This document shows positions 9,988 to 18,419 of a stretch of 64,000 nt of DNA, one piece after another; position 1 is the first letter of the stretch; the number at the start of each line of letters is the position of its first letter. The notes under the pieces are model-generated. The model worked only from the letters and a program-made list of their open reading frames with translations, did not search any database and was not told the DNA's origin. Source of the DNA: Fabrea salina (taxonomy: Eukaryota; Ciliophora; Heterotrichea; Heterotrichida; Fabreidae). The translations under genes were made by a program, and so were the position numbers. Location: assembly GCA_022984795.1 (NCBI GenBank), contig JALIHJ010000050.1, positions 62,001 through 126,000 of the forward strand. Direction: 5' to 3'.

Positions 9988-10785
9988 ATGTCTAGTGATG
10001 ACACTGCAAAATACACACTCTTAAACGGAGTGTCCAAGACAAGCGAAGAACTCAACACTGAACCTGAAGTTTTGTTAAGCCAGATAGAATCGCTGGACTT
10101 CGACAACCTTAAAGTTTTACAGAAGTTAAGAGAAGCCTTGATAGAAAGGTCCATGACTAAAGGATACAAAAATGCAGCTAGACACTTCGGACTCACTGAA
10201 AAAGAAACTGTAGAGATCCTTAAAGAGTACTTAGAAGAAGAAGCTAATTCTGAAGACAACACAGTTTTTCCTTTCGACACTTTTCAGAAGTTCACACAAA
10301 CCATTTACACAGGAGAATGCACTTGGCGCAACATTTGGGTCCAGGCAGGAGACGACGACGAACCCAACCCTTCAAACCAACTCAAAGATGCTGGCGAAAA
10401 AAGACTAGGGCGGAGTTACTCAACACTTGAAAAAATAGAGGCTGTTAAGGTGTTTATGCAGCACTCAAGTCAAGCTGCAGCTTCTAGACAGCTGAACATT
10501 CCGACAGGGAGCTTGATTAGGTGGAGGGACAAACTTAAGAACTACTTGTTCCAGCAGACCCACGTAGAGTGCCTGTACGGAAAGAAGTCTCAGAAAAAAG
10601 ACAGACTTTTCAGTGACATCGATAAACTAATCTATGAAAGAGTTAATCAGTCCAAAGGAAGAATTGATGAAGCTATTAAAAACGAAGCAGTAAATATTGC
10701 CAAAATAGACCAGAACGAACCTTTTATCTCGCTTGAGTGGGTTCAGAACTTCAAGGAGCACTACGGATTAACTAACACGAGTTAG
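9988..10785 (+). CDS. CENP-B/pogo-type helix-turn-helix DNA-binding protein
   Basis: The protein has 265 residues. Residues about 136-180 (YSTLEKIEAVKVFMQH, then AAASRQLNIPTGSLIRWRDK) fit a psq/Brinker-type helix-turn-helix. Residues about 205-262 (a FSDIDKLIYERV start and the ending FISLEWVQNFKEHYGL) fit the second, CENP-B-type HTH. A similar helical unit near residues 50-90 (KGYKNAARHFGLTEKETVEI) may be a third. The pair is typical of CENP-B and the N-terminus of pogo/Tigger transposases, but no DDE nuclease follows. It is therefore either a domesticated DNA-binding half or a host regulator. It ends 3 nt from the convergent PACRG stop. Stop is TAG. Confidence 0.7.
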   Translation: MSSDDTAKYTLLNGVSKTSEELNTEPEVLLSQIESLDFDNLKVLQKLREALIERSMTKGYKNAARHFGLTEKETVEILKEYLEEEANSEDNTVFPFDTFQKFTQTIYTGECTWRNIWVQAGDDDEPNPSNQLKDAGEKRLGRSYSTLEKIEAVKVFMQHSSQAAASRQLNIPTGSLIRWRDKLKNYLFQQTHVECLYGKKSQKKDRLFSDIDKLIYERVNQSKGRIDEAIKNEAVNIAKIDQNEPFISLEWVQNFKEHYGLTNTS

Positions 10786-10788
10786 TAA

Positions 10789-11709
10789 TTAGTTTAATAC
10801 GCAGCTTTCGTAGGTCGGAATCATGTACTTTATGTTGATAAAAGCGTCTTCTCCGCCAGTAGTTTCTAAGAGTTCAAGAGTTTCTTGAATTAAGTCTCCC
10901 AAGTTACTTCTTTTTCGTTGAGAGTACTCAATGAAGTCCCCTGAGTTCAAGTTCCGCTGCTTAAAAATATTGAAAATAGGCAGAATCTGGCGGTAGTAAG
11001 GAACAAGGGCTTCGCCTATCATGTCTGCACAAGTGACTAGTTTCTGGATTAGTTTGAGTGTTACACAGATGATGTCGGCGTCTCTGGTATTAAGTGCTGT
11101 TTTTAACGGAATGATCAGTTGAGGAATTACTGGAAGTACTTTGTTCCCGCCGTTTTCAAGCATGTCGTTGACTCCTTGGATAGCTAAGAACCTGTAGGGG
11201 TCTTGCTTTTCTCTGATTCCGTCAAAGAATATAGGCAAGTAATGGTGGTAGTCCATTTGTTCAATAGGGAACTTCCAAGCAATTTTGTTGCCAGAACCAT
11301 GGCTAATAGCAATGGGCAGGTCTCCTCTGTCGTAAAAACGCCTGAATTCACTTGGGGGAATTGGGCGTCTGTTGAAGGCCCCTGCTCTTGGAGGGTTGAC
11401 GACTGGCTTTTCTTTGCCACGTTTCAGTGAGGAAGTCATGCCTCCTGAGCCTGCACGTCTTTTAACAAAGCCGCTTCCTTGGACTGGTGCTTGGGAAGCA
11501 GTGTGGGTTGGGTGCAAACTGAACTCTGGGTCTGGGTTTTTCTTTGGAATTTTGTAGTCTTCTGGGAAGTTCCCAAAAGGTGAGTGATTGTTTTTGGGCA
11601 GAAACTTTTGTTCTTTTTTAAAGGGTGATTGCCCTTCTGTTTTGCTTAGGATCTTTCTGAGGTGGTCTTCCGTGCAAAGGAACTGAGCTGGTGACTGAGC
11701 AAAGGCCAT
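10789..11709 (-). CDS. PACRG: PACRG, axonemal inner-junction protein
   Basis: The protein has 306 residues. The C-terminal two thirds match the parkin-coregulated gene product: [60 protein letters not shown] and an ARM-like helical array ending near [12 protein letters not shown]. In the family PACRG sits at the inner junction between A- and B-tubules of doublet microtubules with FAP20, and helps stabilise cilia. The N-terminal ~110 residues are a basic, disordered leader, as in other PACRGs. The first ATG ([10 protein letters not shown]) is chosen; a TTG three codons upstream is not needed. It lies downstream of WD40 copy 1 on the same strand. Confidence 0.95.
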   Translation of the reverse strand: MAFAQSPAQFLCTEDHLRKILSKTEGQSPFKKEQKFLPKNNHSPFGNFPEDYKIPKKNPDPEFSLHPTHTASQAPVQGSGFVKRRAGSGGMTSSLKRGKEKPVVNPPRAGAFNRRPIPPSEFRRFYDRGDLPIAISHGSGNKIAWKFPIEQMDYHHYLPIFFDGIREKQDPYRFLAIQGVNDMLENGGNKVLPVIPQLIIPLKTALNTRDADIICVTLKLIQKLVTCADMIGEALVPYYRQILPIFNIFKQRNLNSGDFIEYSQRKRSNLGDLIQETLELLETTGGEDAFINIKYMIPTYESCVLN

Positions 11710-11747
11710 AACTGTCAAATTTATAAATGGAATTAGTAAGGGTAGAT

Positions 11748-11760
11748 ACTAGGGTGTTAG
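11748..11760 (-). other. 13-nt telomere-like motif at duplication breakpoint
   Basis: Read on the minus strand, the stretch is CCCTAACACCCTA, 1.6 units of the CCCTAACA repeat that I recall as the telomeric repeat of Stentor and Blepharisma. It lies across the point where identity between the two WD40 copies stops: both copies share CCCTAAC, and only this copy continues ACCCTA. It may be an interstitial telomeric remnant or chance. The intergenic space is only 82 nt. Confidence 0.5.
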
Positions 11761-13067
11761 GGCTAGTTTGTTTAATAGTTACTTTAATTAATTAGATTAA
11801 GTTAACAGACCATACTGCATTTGTATGGCCTTGTAAGAGCTGGACTTGCCTGCCTGTTGCAAGGCTCCATACTCTTACTGAGTTTTCAGGAGTTGCACCT
11901 CCAGATGCTAAGTAGTTATCTTCACTTGATAGGTTGACTGAAACTACTGATGCTGTATGTCCTTCCAGAACTCTAGTTGTTTCTCCAGAAGCCAAGTTCC
12001 ATACTCTGATGGTTTTGTCACTGCTTCCAGATACTACAAACTCATCATTTCTTGAAATTGCCACTGAATGTACCCGGTTCGTATGGCCTTGTAGAACCAG
12101 AGTTTGTGTTCCGGATTCTAGATTCCACACCCTCACTGTTTTGTCTAAGCCTCCAGACACCACAAACTCGTCCCTTCTAGAGATGGTCACTGATTTGATG
12201 CCAGCAGTATGGCCTTGTAGAACCAGAATTCGTGCTCCAGATTCTAGATTCCATACCTTCACTGTTTTGTCTAAGCCTCCAGAAACCACAAACTTGTCCT
12301 TTCTAGAGATGGCCACTGACCAGACAGCACTACTATGGCTTTGCAGAACCATAGTTTGTGCTCCAGATTCTAGATTCCATACCCTCAGTGTGTTGTCTGA
12401 GCCTCCAGACACCACAAACTTGTCCTTTCTAGAAATGGCCACAGTGTATACTTTATCACTGTGTCCTTTGAGTAGCTGAGTCTGCTCCCCAGTAGCTAGA
12501 CTCCACACCCTCACTGTGTTGTCTAAGCCACCAGACACAAGGAACTCCTTGCTCTTGGACACAGTAGCTGATCCCACCTCTGCAGTATGGCCTGCCAGCA
12601 CCCTAGCTTGTCCTTGCTTCCAAACCCTGATAGTTTTGTCATCACTTCCAGACACAACTAAGGGCAGTTTTTCAGTTCCCAGTGAGTCAATCAGGGCTTT
12701 GAGTTGTTCTAGATGGTTCTTGGAAGGTCCTACAGCATCTGCCCACTTACTAACTTGGTTAATGATCTCTGGCTCGTCGTGGAGTTGAATGACCCTTTTC
12801 TTGAGTCCTTTGAGTAAGTTGAGTTGGTAGGAGGTTATGGCCTGGACCTGGGAGATAATAGACTCACCCAATTTTACAATCTCTGCTTTTCTTCGAGAAA
12901 TTGGGGCAAGTATTCTATCCAGCCTGACTCTTTGGGAAAGAGGATGTGAAGCATGCCCTGCCATAGCATGCTCCAAAAAATTGTGACCACACAGCAACTC
13001 TCCACACTCACACTGGGAAATAGCTTGACATTTCTGAGGGCAGTATGTTTCCATTTATACTTAAGAA
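11756..13067 (-). repeat. 1312-bp inverted repeat, copy 1 (WD40 gene)
   Basis: The reverse complement of this segment equals 55759-57070 except for a 15-nt patch (12974-12988 against 55838-55852). The repeat spans the whole WD40 gene, 13 bp upstream of its ATG and 36 bp after its stop. Similarity ends abruptly on both sides. The copies face away from each other across 42,691 bp. Confidence 0.93.
11792..13054 (-). CDS. B-box-like zinc finger plus seven WD40 repeats, copy 1
   Basis: The protein has 420 residues. It starts with a Cys/His module (YCPQKCQAISQCECGELLC, then EHAMAGHASHPL) like a B-box. A helical segment follows, then about seven WD40 repeats with the GH and VW(N/S)L hallmarks (for example VVSGGLDKTVRVWNLESG). 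The repeats are unusually alike, as in recently expanded propellers. Such proteins act as scaffolds or substrate adaptors; no partner can be named. The only differences from the copy at 55772-57034 are consecutive residues in the B-box: CGHNFLEH here against CLHIVTEH there. The ATG lies in a TATAAATGG context. Stop is TAA. Confidence 0.9.
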   Translation of the reverse strand: METYCPQKCQAISQCECGELLCGHNFLEHAMAGHASHPLSQRVRLDRILAPISRRKAEIVKLGESIISQVQAITSYQLNLLKGLKKRVIQLHDEPEIINQVSKWADAVGPSKNHLEQLKALIDSLGTEKLPLVVSGSDDKTIRVWKQGQARVLAGHTAEVGSATVSKSKEFLVSGGLDNTVRVWSLATGEQTQLLKGHSDKVYTVAISRKDKFVVSGGSDNTLRVWNLESGAQTMVLQSHSSAVWSVAISRKDKFVVSGGLDKTVKVWNLESGARILVLQGHTAGIKSVTISRRDEFVVSGGLDKTVRVWNLESGTQTLVLQGHTNRVHSVAISRNDEFVVSGSSDKTIRVWNLASGETTRVLEGHTASVVSVNLSSEDNYLASGGATPENSVRVWSLATGRQVQLLQGHTNAVWSVNLI

Positions 13068-13110
13068 ATAAAACCCAAACACCCACCCCCATTTTGATAC
13101 ACTAAATTAA

Positions 13111-16062
13111 ATGCCATCTAAAACCCCACGCAAATCAGACACTGAATGCTACTCCGATCAACTTTTCGAAAGCCTAAGAGACCAAACACTGCACTTGAGA
13201 GCACTAGTACTGAACTGGATGAAGTTTTACAAACGCCAAGAAAAAGAAGCTCTGCACTCACTGCTTGTATTTATACTTCAGAGCTGTGGACTCAAAAAAG
13301 ACTGTGTTTCACTCGAAGAAGCTGAAAACGAAGAGATGGAGTCAATACTAGAAGAACTTAAAGCCCAGGCCAAAGAATGCGAAGAGTACCCCCTTATTTC
13401 TAAAAACCGCGCTTATAAAGGGTTTTACTCTAACTTCCAGTTTTTTTGGGTGCACTTTGTAAACGAGTCTGGGGACTGTCTTTACGACCAAACTCTTCTG
13501 AACTTCTTAACAAGTTGGTTAGCAAGTTTGAGTTTTAGTGGAATGAGGCCAATCAGACATACAAGCACTGCAGGCATACTAAGTTTAGGCCAAGGTCTTG
13601 TAGATACGCTTGCAAACGAGGAAAAAGACCTTGAAAAAGTCCAGTCCTTCCTTCAAACAGAAACTGAAGACTCTCAAAGACTAGACCAACTTAAAGACCA
13701 AGAAAAAGAACTCCAAGCTCGAATCCAAGTGCTCCACGAAAACCTTGACTCAATGGTCAAAGACGTAGTGAGTTACCGCTTCAAAGACGTTATGCCTGAG
13801 ATCAGGTCTTTGTGTGTACAAAGTTTAAGTTACCTAGCTGAAAAGTGCTCTAGGTACTTAAACGACCAAACTCTAAAGTACCTAGGACTCATGCTTTACG
13901 ACAAGTCTTCTGAAGTCAGGGAGCACATTCTAAGTTTCTTAGCCAGAACTTACTCCAAAAGCAACTGCAAAACTCTCCAAAAGTTCATCAAGAAAAACAA
14001 ACCCAGACTAGTGGAGATGTGCAACGACATTGAAAACAAGTGTTGTGTAGAAGCTCTTAAAGTGTGCACTTTGCTATGCAAGTCAAACAACTTGACCAAA
14101 GAAGAAGAAGAAGTTTGCTCGTGTTTGCTTTGGGCTGAGTCAGAAGAAATCCGCCTTGCCGCTAGTGAGTTTGTGTTGGTTTCAGTCTTCAACAACTCAC
14201 TTCCAAAGAAGCCCCAAGACGACTTGCAAACAAGCATTTTTCAAGTAGTAAATTTTTTCCACAACTTCGGTGACGACCAGCCTTACAGAATAGAACTCTT
14301 AGTAAAGTCTTTTTGGAACAAAACTTGCATATTTAAGTGCTGGGATGTCATTTGTGAGTTGCTTAAAAAAGAAAACAAACTGGCTGACCAAAGAGTACTA
14401 GTGCTTATTTTAGTTAAGAGTTTAAAGCACCTCTACAACTCCCCTGAAAGAAGGAACAAAACCACTGTGGTCTCTTTAAGTTCAACACTCATTTCTGAGC
14501 TTCCCAACCTTCTCACTTACTACAGAACCCAGCCCGAAGTGCTCTGCGAACTCGTAAAAGTTCCTTTGTTCCTAGAACTAACTGCTTTGGCCGCCAAAGA
14601 CCTTAAACAGCCTTTCAAAAAATTAGTAACTGCTTTGAAAGACCTTAATTTGCAAAGCAGTAGTGCAGAAATCATCATGAAAACTGCGCAAAGTCTAGGG
14701 AAACTTGCCCGCGAGCCACACGCTTTGCAAAAAGAAGCCCAAAGCGAACTAACTAAACTAATAGACGACTGCCTCCAAATAGTTAAAGAAGAAATGAGGA
14801 AGTACGTGCTAGAAGGAGAACAAGAAGTACTGGAAGTGTGGCTAAGAAGAACTTCAAGTCTTATAACGGTTAAAGACATTCTAGACGAACTAGGTGAAGA
14901 AGCCCTTACGGACATTTTAGGGATTTTAGGGAGTTACCTTAGTAACGCTGAGGCCAACTCTGAACTGGCCAATACTTCAGCTGAGATTGTTTTCCACTGG
15001 CACTTGTGGAGTCTCAACAGAGTCAGCAAGAACTCAGTTGACCTTGAAGACTACCTTTTAAAGAGAACCGGAATTATTGAGAACCTTACTGCTGTTGTAG
15101 CTAAGCAAAACTCTGACTTTGAGCTTAGAAAAAACGCCTTTAAGTACCTTGGCGAAACTTTAATGGTGGTGTCTGGGTATCCTGCACAGGGATCCCAGGT
15201 GTATTTAGAAGTGAGCTCAGACATATGGAGCACTTTGGAAGACTACATGACTGCTTTTCCTATAGTAACTGAGTACCCAAAAACACTTAACCCTACCAAA
15301 GCGAAAAAGCACACTGGAGCTGTTAAAGAAGACGCAGACCGCCACACTCAACTGATATGCTTGATAATAGGGCGTTTGGTGTGTTCATGTCCTTCCATTA
15401 CTGTTTCACAGTTGCCTTCGAGTTTCTTTGCCCACTACGGGTACTCTTCACTGCGTACATTAAGCATTATAACCAAGCAGGTTCTCAACAACTTTAAAAC
15501 CAAAGACCTGCAATCAAGTGGCCCTTTTTCAGACCCAGGACTTATCTTCAACATCATTCTAGAAAGTCTGATTAAGTGCATGGGAAAAGCCCAAGAACAA
15601 GACATAACTAACATGAAAGAACTTGCTAAGAAGTTCGTTGCTGTCCTAGGCTCTGGACCTATGCCTCCCAAACAAGCTCAGAAGTACCTAGGGTTCTTAA
15701 TAGACGGAATTAGTTTTTCGCTGTCTGAAAAAAGCAACTTCCAGTTACTAGACGCTTTAAGTATTTTTGTAGGCAAAAACTATTTAAGTCCTAGTCAGAT
15801 GCAAGAACTCTATGACCGAGTCTCACAAGACTCCAAAGAACTCGAAGACACCTTTGAAGAAGAGTCACTCTACTCTGTGAGGTACTTTTTGCACGCCTTA
15901 GGAAAGAACTTAGGACTCTCTAAAAAACCTCAACCACCCAAAGTAACTTCAGAAGTTAAAACGGGACAAAAACGCCAACGCGAAGAGTTCAGAGACGAAG
16001 ACATTGGAGTTGAAGAACCTTTTGGAAGGCCTCGCAAACACACTCTGAGAAAAAAGAAGTAA
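13111..16062 (+). CDS. STAG/SCC3: Cohesin subunit SA / Scc3 (STAG)
   Basis: The protein has 983 residues. The stromalin-conserved domain begins near residue 219: VVSYRFKDVMPEIRSLCVQS, then LNDQTLKYLGLMLYDKSSEV. This is the signature of STAG/SA/Scc3. The N-terminal STAG domain is around residues 60-180 (NFQFFWVHFVNESG). The remainder is HEAT-like helices, and the C-terminus is basic with a likely nuclear signal (GRPRKHTLRKKK). Scc3 binds the Scc1 kleisin, loads cohesin on DNA and is needed for sister-chromatid cohesion. The protein is shorter than animal SA1/SA2. It is divergent from WD40 copy 1, with 56 bp between start codons. Confidence 0.9.
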   Translation: MPSKTPRKSDTECYSDQLFESLRDQTLHLRALVLNWMKFYKRQEKEALHSLLVFILQSCGLKKDCVSLEEAENEEMESILEELKAQAKECEEYPLISKNRAYKGFYSNFQFFWVHFVNESGDCLYDQTLLNFLTSWLASLSFSGMRPIRHTSTAGILSLGQGLVDTLANEEKDLEKVQSFLQTETEDSQRLDQLKDQEKELQARIQVLHENLDSMVKDVVSYRFKDVMPEIRSLCVQSLSYLAEKCSRYLNDQTLKYLGLMLYDKSSEVREHILSFLARTYSKSNCKTLQKFIKKNKPRLVEMCNDIENKCCVEALKVCTLLCKSNNLTKEEEEVCSCLLWAESEEIRLAASEFVLVSVFNNSLPKKPQDDLQTSIFQVVNFFHNFGDDQPYRIELLVKSFWNKTCIFKCWDVICELLKKENKLADQRVLVLILVKSLKHLYNSPERRNKTTVVSLSSTLISELPNLLTYYRTQPEVLCELVKVPLFLELTALAAKDLKQPFKKLVTALKDLNLQSSSAEIIMKTAQSLGKLAREPHALQKEAQSELTKLIDDCLQIVKEEMRKYVLEGEQEVLEVWLRRTSSLITVKDILDELGEEALTDILGILGSYLSNAEANSELANTSAEIVFHWHLWSLNRVSKNSVDLEDYLLKRTGIIENLTAVVAKQNSDFELRKNAFKYLGETLMVVSGYPAQGSQVYLEVSSDIWSTLEDYMTAFPIVTEYPKTLNPTKAKKHTGAVKEDADRHTQLICLIIGRLVCSCPSITVSQLPSSFFAHYGYSSLRTLSIITKQVLNNFKTKDLQSSGPFSDPGLIFNIILESLIKCMGKAQEQDITNMKELAKKFVAVLGSGPMPPKQAQKYLGFLIDGISFSLSEKSNFQLLDALSIFVGKNYLSPSQMQELYDRVSQDSKELEDTFEEESLYSVRYFLHALGKNLGLSKKPQPPKVTSEVKTGQKRQREEFRDEDIGVEEPFGRPRKHTLRKKK

Positions 16063-16078
16063 TGTTTATAAGTTTATA

Positions 16079-18406
16079 ATGGAGGAAATAAAGTGCAAGT
16101 TCTGTGGAGTCTTGAGTGACTTAGTTAAGTGTGAAGACTGCGAAGCAGAAAATAACTCTTGCTGGTTTTGTAATAAGAAAAACAAAACCTCTACTTCCCA
16201 CATTCTAATCCACGCTTCAATGAGCGCTCATACTAAGTTGGCTGTTTACAGCTCTCAGAACAGAAAGTTTAGTTTGCGTTGTGGAAAGTGTGGACAAACT
16301 GATATATTCTTGCTAGGGTTCTACTACGAACTAGGCTCAATCAAGTTTTTGTGTGAGCTTCCATGCGGGCATGAAGTGGAAGAATGGAGGCCACTTATCA
16401 AAGATGACTTGATTGCTGACTTGCAACTAGACAGAAGTATCCCTGCTTCTTCTCCAAGGAATCGACTTACTTACGAAAGCACTGAAAGGGTTGATTCAGT
16501 ATTTCAGTTAGACGGAAATATCCCTGCTCCTTCTCTAAGGAATCGACCTACTTACGAAAGCACTGAAAAGTATGTTTTAGTAATGTCGAACCTATTGAAC
16601 TTAGAATTGTCACACGAAAAAACTGAACATGAAAGAACTTGTTTGCAAACTGCTAACATGATTCCTACGAATGCTGATTCTGGTGTTTACAAACTAAATT
16701 TCAATAAGATCAATAGATCATTTGGAATAGGGGATAAGGTTAAAATAACTGTTAACTCTATCTTTGAAGCAGTTGCACTAATTATAGACATCAAAGGCAG
16801 GAACTCTGCTTTTGTGCAAATAACCAGTCTTAGACAAGGAAGTCCTCCAGATCAAGGATCAAGTGTTACGGTTGAGTTTAAATTCAATGGCGTACCTTAT
16901 GAAAGAGCTGGAAAAGGCTTAGAAAAGATAAGTAAAGGAAGAATCGACGGATTCATCGAAAGCGTTATTCTAGGGCGGAACTCCAATGCAGTGAGCTATT
17001 TACTTCCAGAAGAAGAAAAAGAACTCTTGATCGTTGACAGTTTAGCTCCAAGGTTTAAAGCCAACCAATCCCAAATAAAAGTAATCAAAAACACCATTAA
17101 GAACAAGTTTACACTGGTACAAGGTCCTCCAGGAACAGGGAAAAGCACTACCATATCGATGATTGCTTACTTTATGGCAAATCACCTTTTCAAAGGAGAA
17201 CAAATTCTAATTGCTACTCCTTCCAACACTGCAGCCGACAGCATTGCTTTGAAGATTGAAGAAGTTGGGGTTAAAGTCTGCAGAGTGATCTCTTATGTTA
17301 AAGAGAACGAGTCTTCAAGTGCTTCGCATCTTTACAGCAGCGAGCAATGTCAGAACTTAACCAAAGAAGATTTTAAAGACGAATACGAACAAAAGCAGTA
17401 TGAAAAGGAAGTTAATATTCTCAAAAGCTACTTTCAAAGAAGTAAAACCTACAGCCTTGGCATAGGAGAACGGAAGGGATTTATTGAGATGCGGGATAAG
17501 TACGAGAAAATTGCTTTAAAAAAAGCTGATGTGATCTGCTGCACCTTTTCAGCTTGTTTCGACAAAAGAATGGATTACTTCTCCTTTAAACATGTGATTC
17601 TAGACGAAGCCTCCCAGTCAACTGAGCCTGACAGCTTACTACCCTTAGTCAAAGGAGCTGAGCAAGTGATTATATTTGGAGACCACATGCAACTAGGCCC
17701 CACAGTCAAGTCAGGCGAAGCCAGTAAAAAAGGCTTAGGTGAATCTTTGTTTTCCAGACTTTTTAACACTGGAAACATTCCTTTGGTTCTGGACACTCAG
17801 TACAGAATGCACCCTGCGATTTCAGAGTTCCCTAGTTTGGAGTTTTACAAAGGAAGAGTAGTTGACGGAGTCAAAGCTAGCGAAAGAATAAAGCCCATAC
17901 CAGGCTTTAGGTGGCCTAACCCAAACAGACCGATTATGTTTATAAGGTCACTTGGCGACTCTGAGTACTTCAGTTGTTCGTTAATAAACAAAGATGAGAT
18001 TAAAATCATCGTTGGCTTGATAAGGTTCATGTTAGAGAAAGGAATTAAGGGAGAAGACATAGGAGTGATTAGTCCTTACTCAGGACAGATTATAAAGCTA
18101 AGAAAAGAAGTTAACTCTATCCAAGGAAACAAAAACCAAGTCAAGAAAATAGAAATTAAGTCAGTGGATGGCTTCCAAGGAAGGGAAAAAGACTTTATAA
18201 TATTTTCGTGTGTAAGGTCTAGTGGACAAGTAGGACTGGGCTTCTTAACTATCAGAAACAGGCTTAACGTAGCCTTGACCCGGGCCAAGTACGGTCTTAT
18301 TCTGTGTGGAAACGACAGACACTTGTCATCAGACCGTATGTGGAAAAGCTTAATTGACCACTACAGGAACTACAACGCAATAGTAGAAGACACTTCTTGG
18401 TTTTAA
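16079..18406 (+). CDS. UPF1: UPF1-like RNA helicase (nonsense-mediated decay)
   Basis: The protein has 775 residues. The N-terminal CH zinc domain (CKFCGVLSDLVKCEDC, then WFCNKKN, SHILIHA, LRCGKCGQTDIFLLGFYYEL) matches UPF1. Superfamily-1 helicase motifs follow: GPPGTGKST near residue 348, DEASQ near 508, GDHMQLGPT, QYRMHP near 574, VDGFQGRE near 696 and RLNVALTRAK near 727. UPF1 is the ATPase that recognises stalled termination and triggers mRNA decay. It is shorter than human UPF1 and lacks the SQ-rich tail. An 81-nt unit is repeated in tandem between the CH and helicase parts (16427-16588). Relevant context: retention of the 15-nt introns here would give premature stops, which are UPF1 targets. 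Confidence 0.9.
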   Translation: MEEIKCKFCGVLSDLVKCEDCEAENNSCWFCNKKNKTSTSHILIHASMSAHTKLAVYSSQNRKFSLRCGKCGQTDIFLLGFYYELGSIKFLCELPCGHEVEEWRPLIKDDLIADLQLDRSIPASSPRNRLTYESTERVDSVFQLDGNIPAPSLRNRPTYESTEKYVLVMSNLLNLELSHEKTEHERTCLQTANMIPTNADSGVYKLNFNKINRSFGIGDKVKITVNSIFEAVALIIDIKGRNSAFVQITSLRQGSPPDQGSSVTVEFKFNGVPYERAGKGLEKISKGRIDGFIESVILGRNSNAVSYLLPEEEKELLIVDSLAPRFKANQSQIKVIKNTIKNKFTLVQGPPGTGKSTTISMIAYFMANHLFKGEQILIATPSNTAADSIALKIEEVGVKVCRVISYVKENESSSASHLYSSEQCQNLTKEDFKDEYEQKQYEKEVNILKSYFQRSKTYSLGIGERKGFIEMRDKYEKIALKKADVICCTFSACFDKRMDYFSFKHVILDEASQSTEPDSLLPLVKGAEQVIIFGDHMQLGPTVKSGEASKKGLGESLFSRLFNTGNIPLVLDTQYRMHPAISEFPSLEFYKGRVVDGVKASERIKPIPGFRWPNPNRPIMFIRSLGDSEYFSCSLINKDEIKIIVGLIRFMLEKGIKGEDIGVISPYSGQIIKLRKEVNSIQGNKNQVKKIEIKSVDGFQGREKDFIIFSCVRSSGQVGLGFLTIRNRLNVALTRAKYGLILCGNDRHLSSDRMWKSLIDHYRNYNAIVEDTSWF
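16427..16588 (+). repeat. 81-nt tandem duplication inside the UPF1 gene
   Basis: Two units of 27 codons follow each other. Both share the pattern D-x-x-IPA-x-S-x-RNR-x-TYESTE, with several base differences, so the duplication is old enough to have diverged. It lies in the linker after the CH domain, where added length is probably tolerated. Confidence 0.8.
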
Positions 18407-18419
18407 GTTAAAATATTTA

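Noticed and set aside
11710-11791. Telomerase RNA gene, because CCCTAACACCCTA has the length of a template (about 1.5 repeats).
   Set aside because: The space between two genes is only 82 nt; known ciliate telomerase RNAs are about 150-200 nt, and no pseudoknot or Pol III end is visible.
11934-12479. A 181-residue plus-strand frame across the WD40 gene, present again in the second copy.
   Set aside because: It is the antisense of the repeated WD40 units; it is kept in both copies only because the DNA is identical.
11756-13067. The WD40 inverted repeat as a DNA transposon.
   Set aside because: No terminal inverted repeats within a copy and no transposase; only one copy shows a possible 5-bp duplication.
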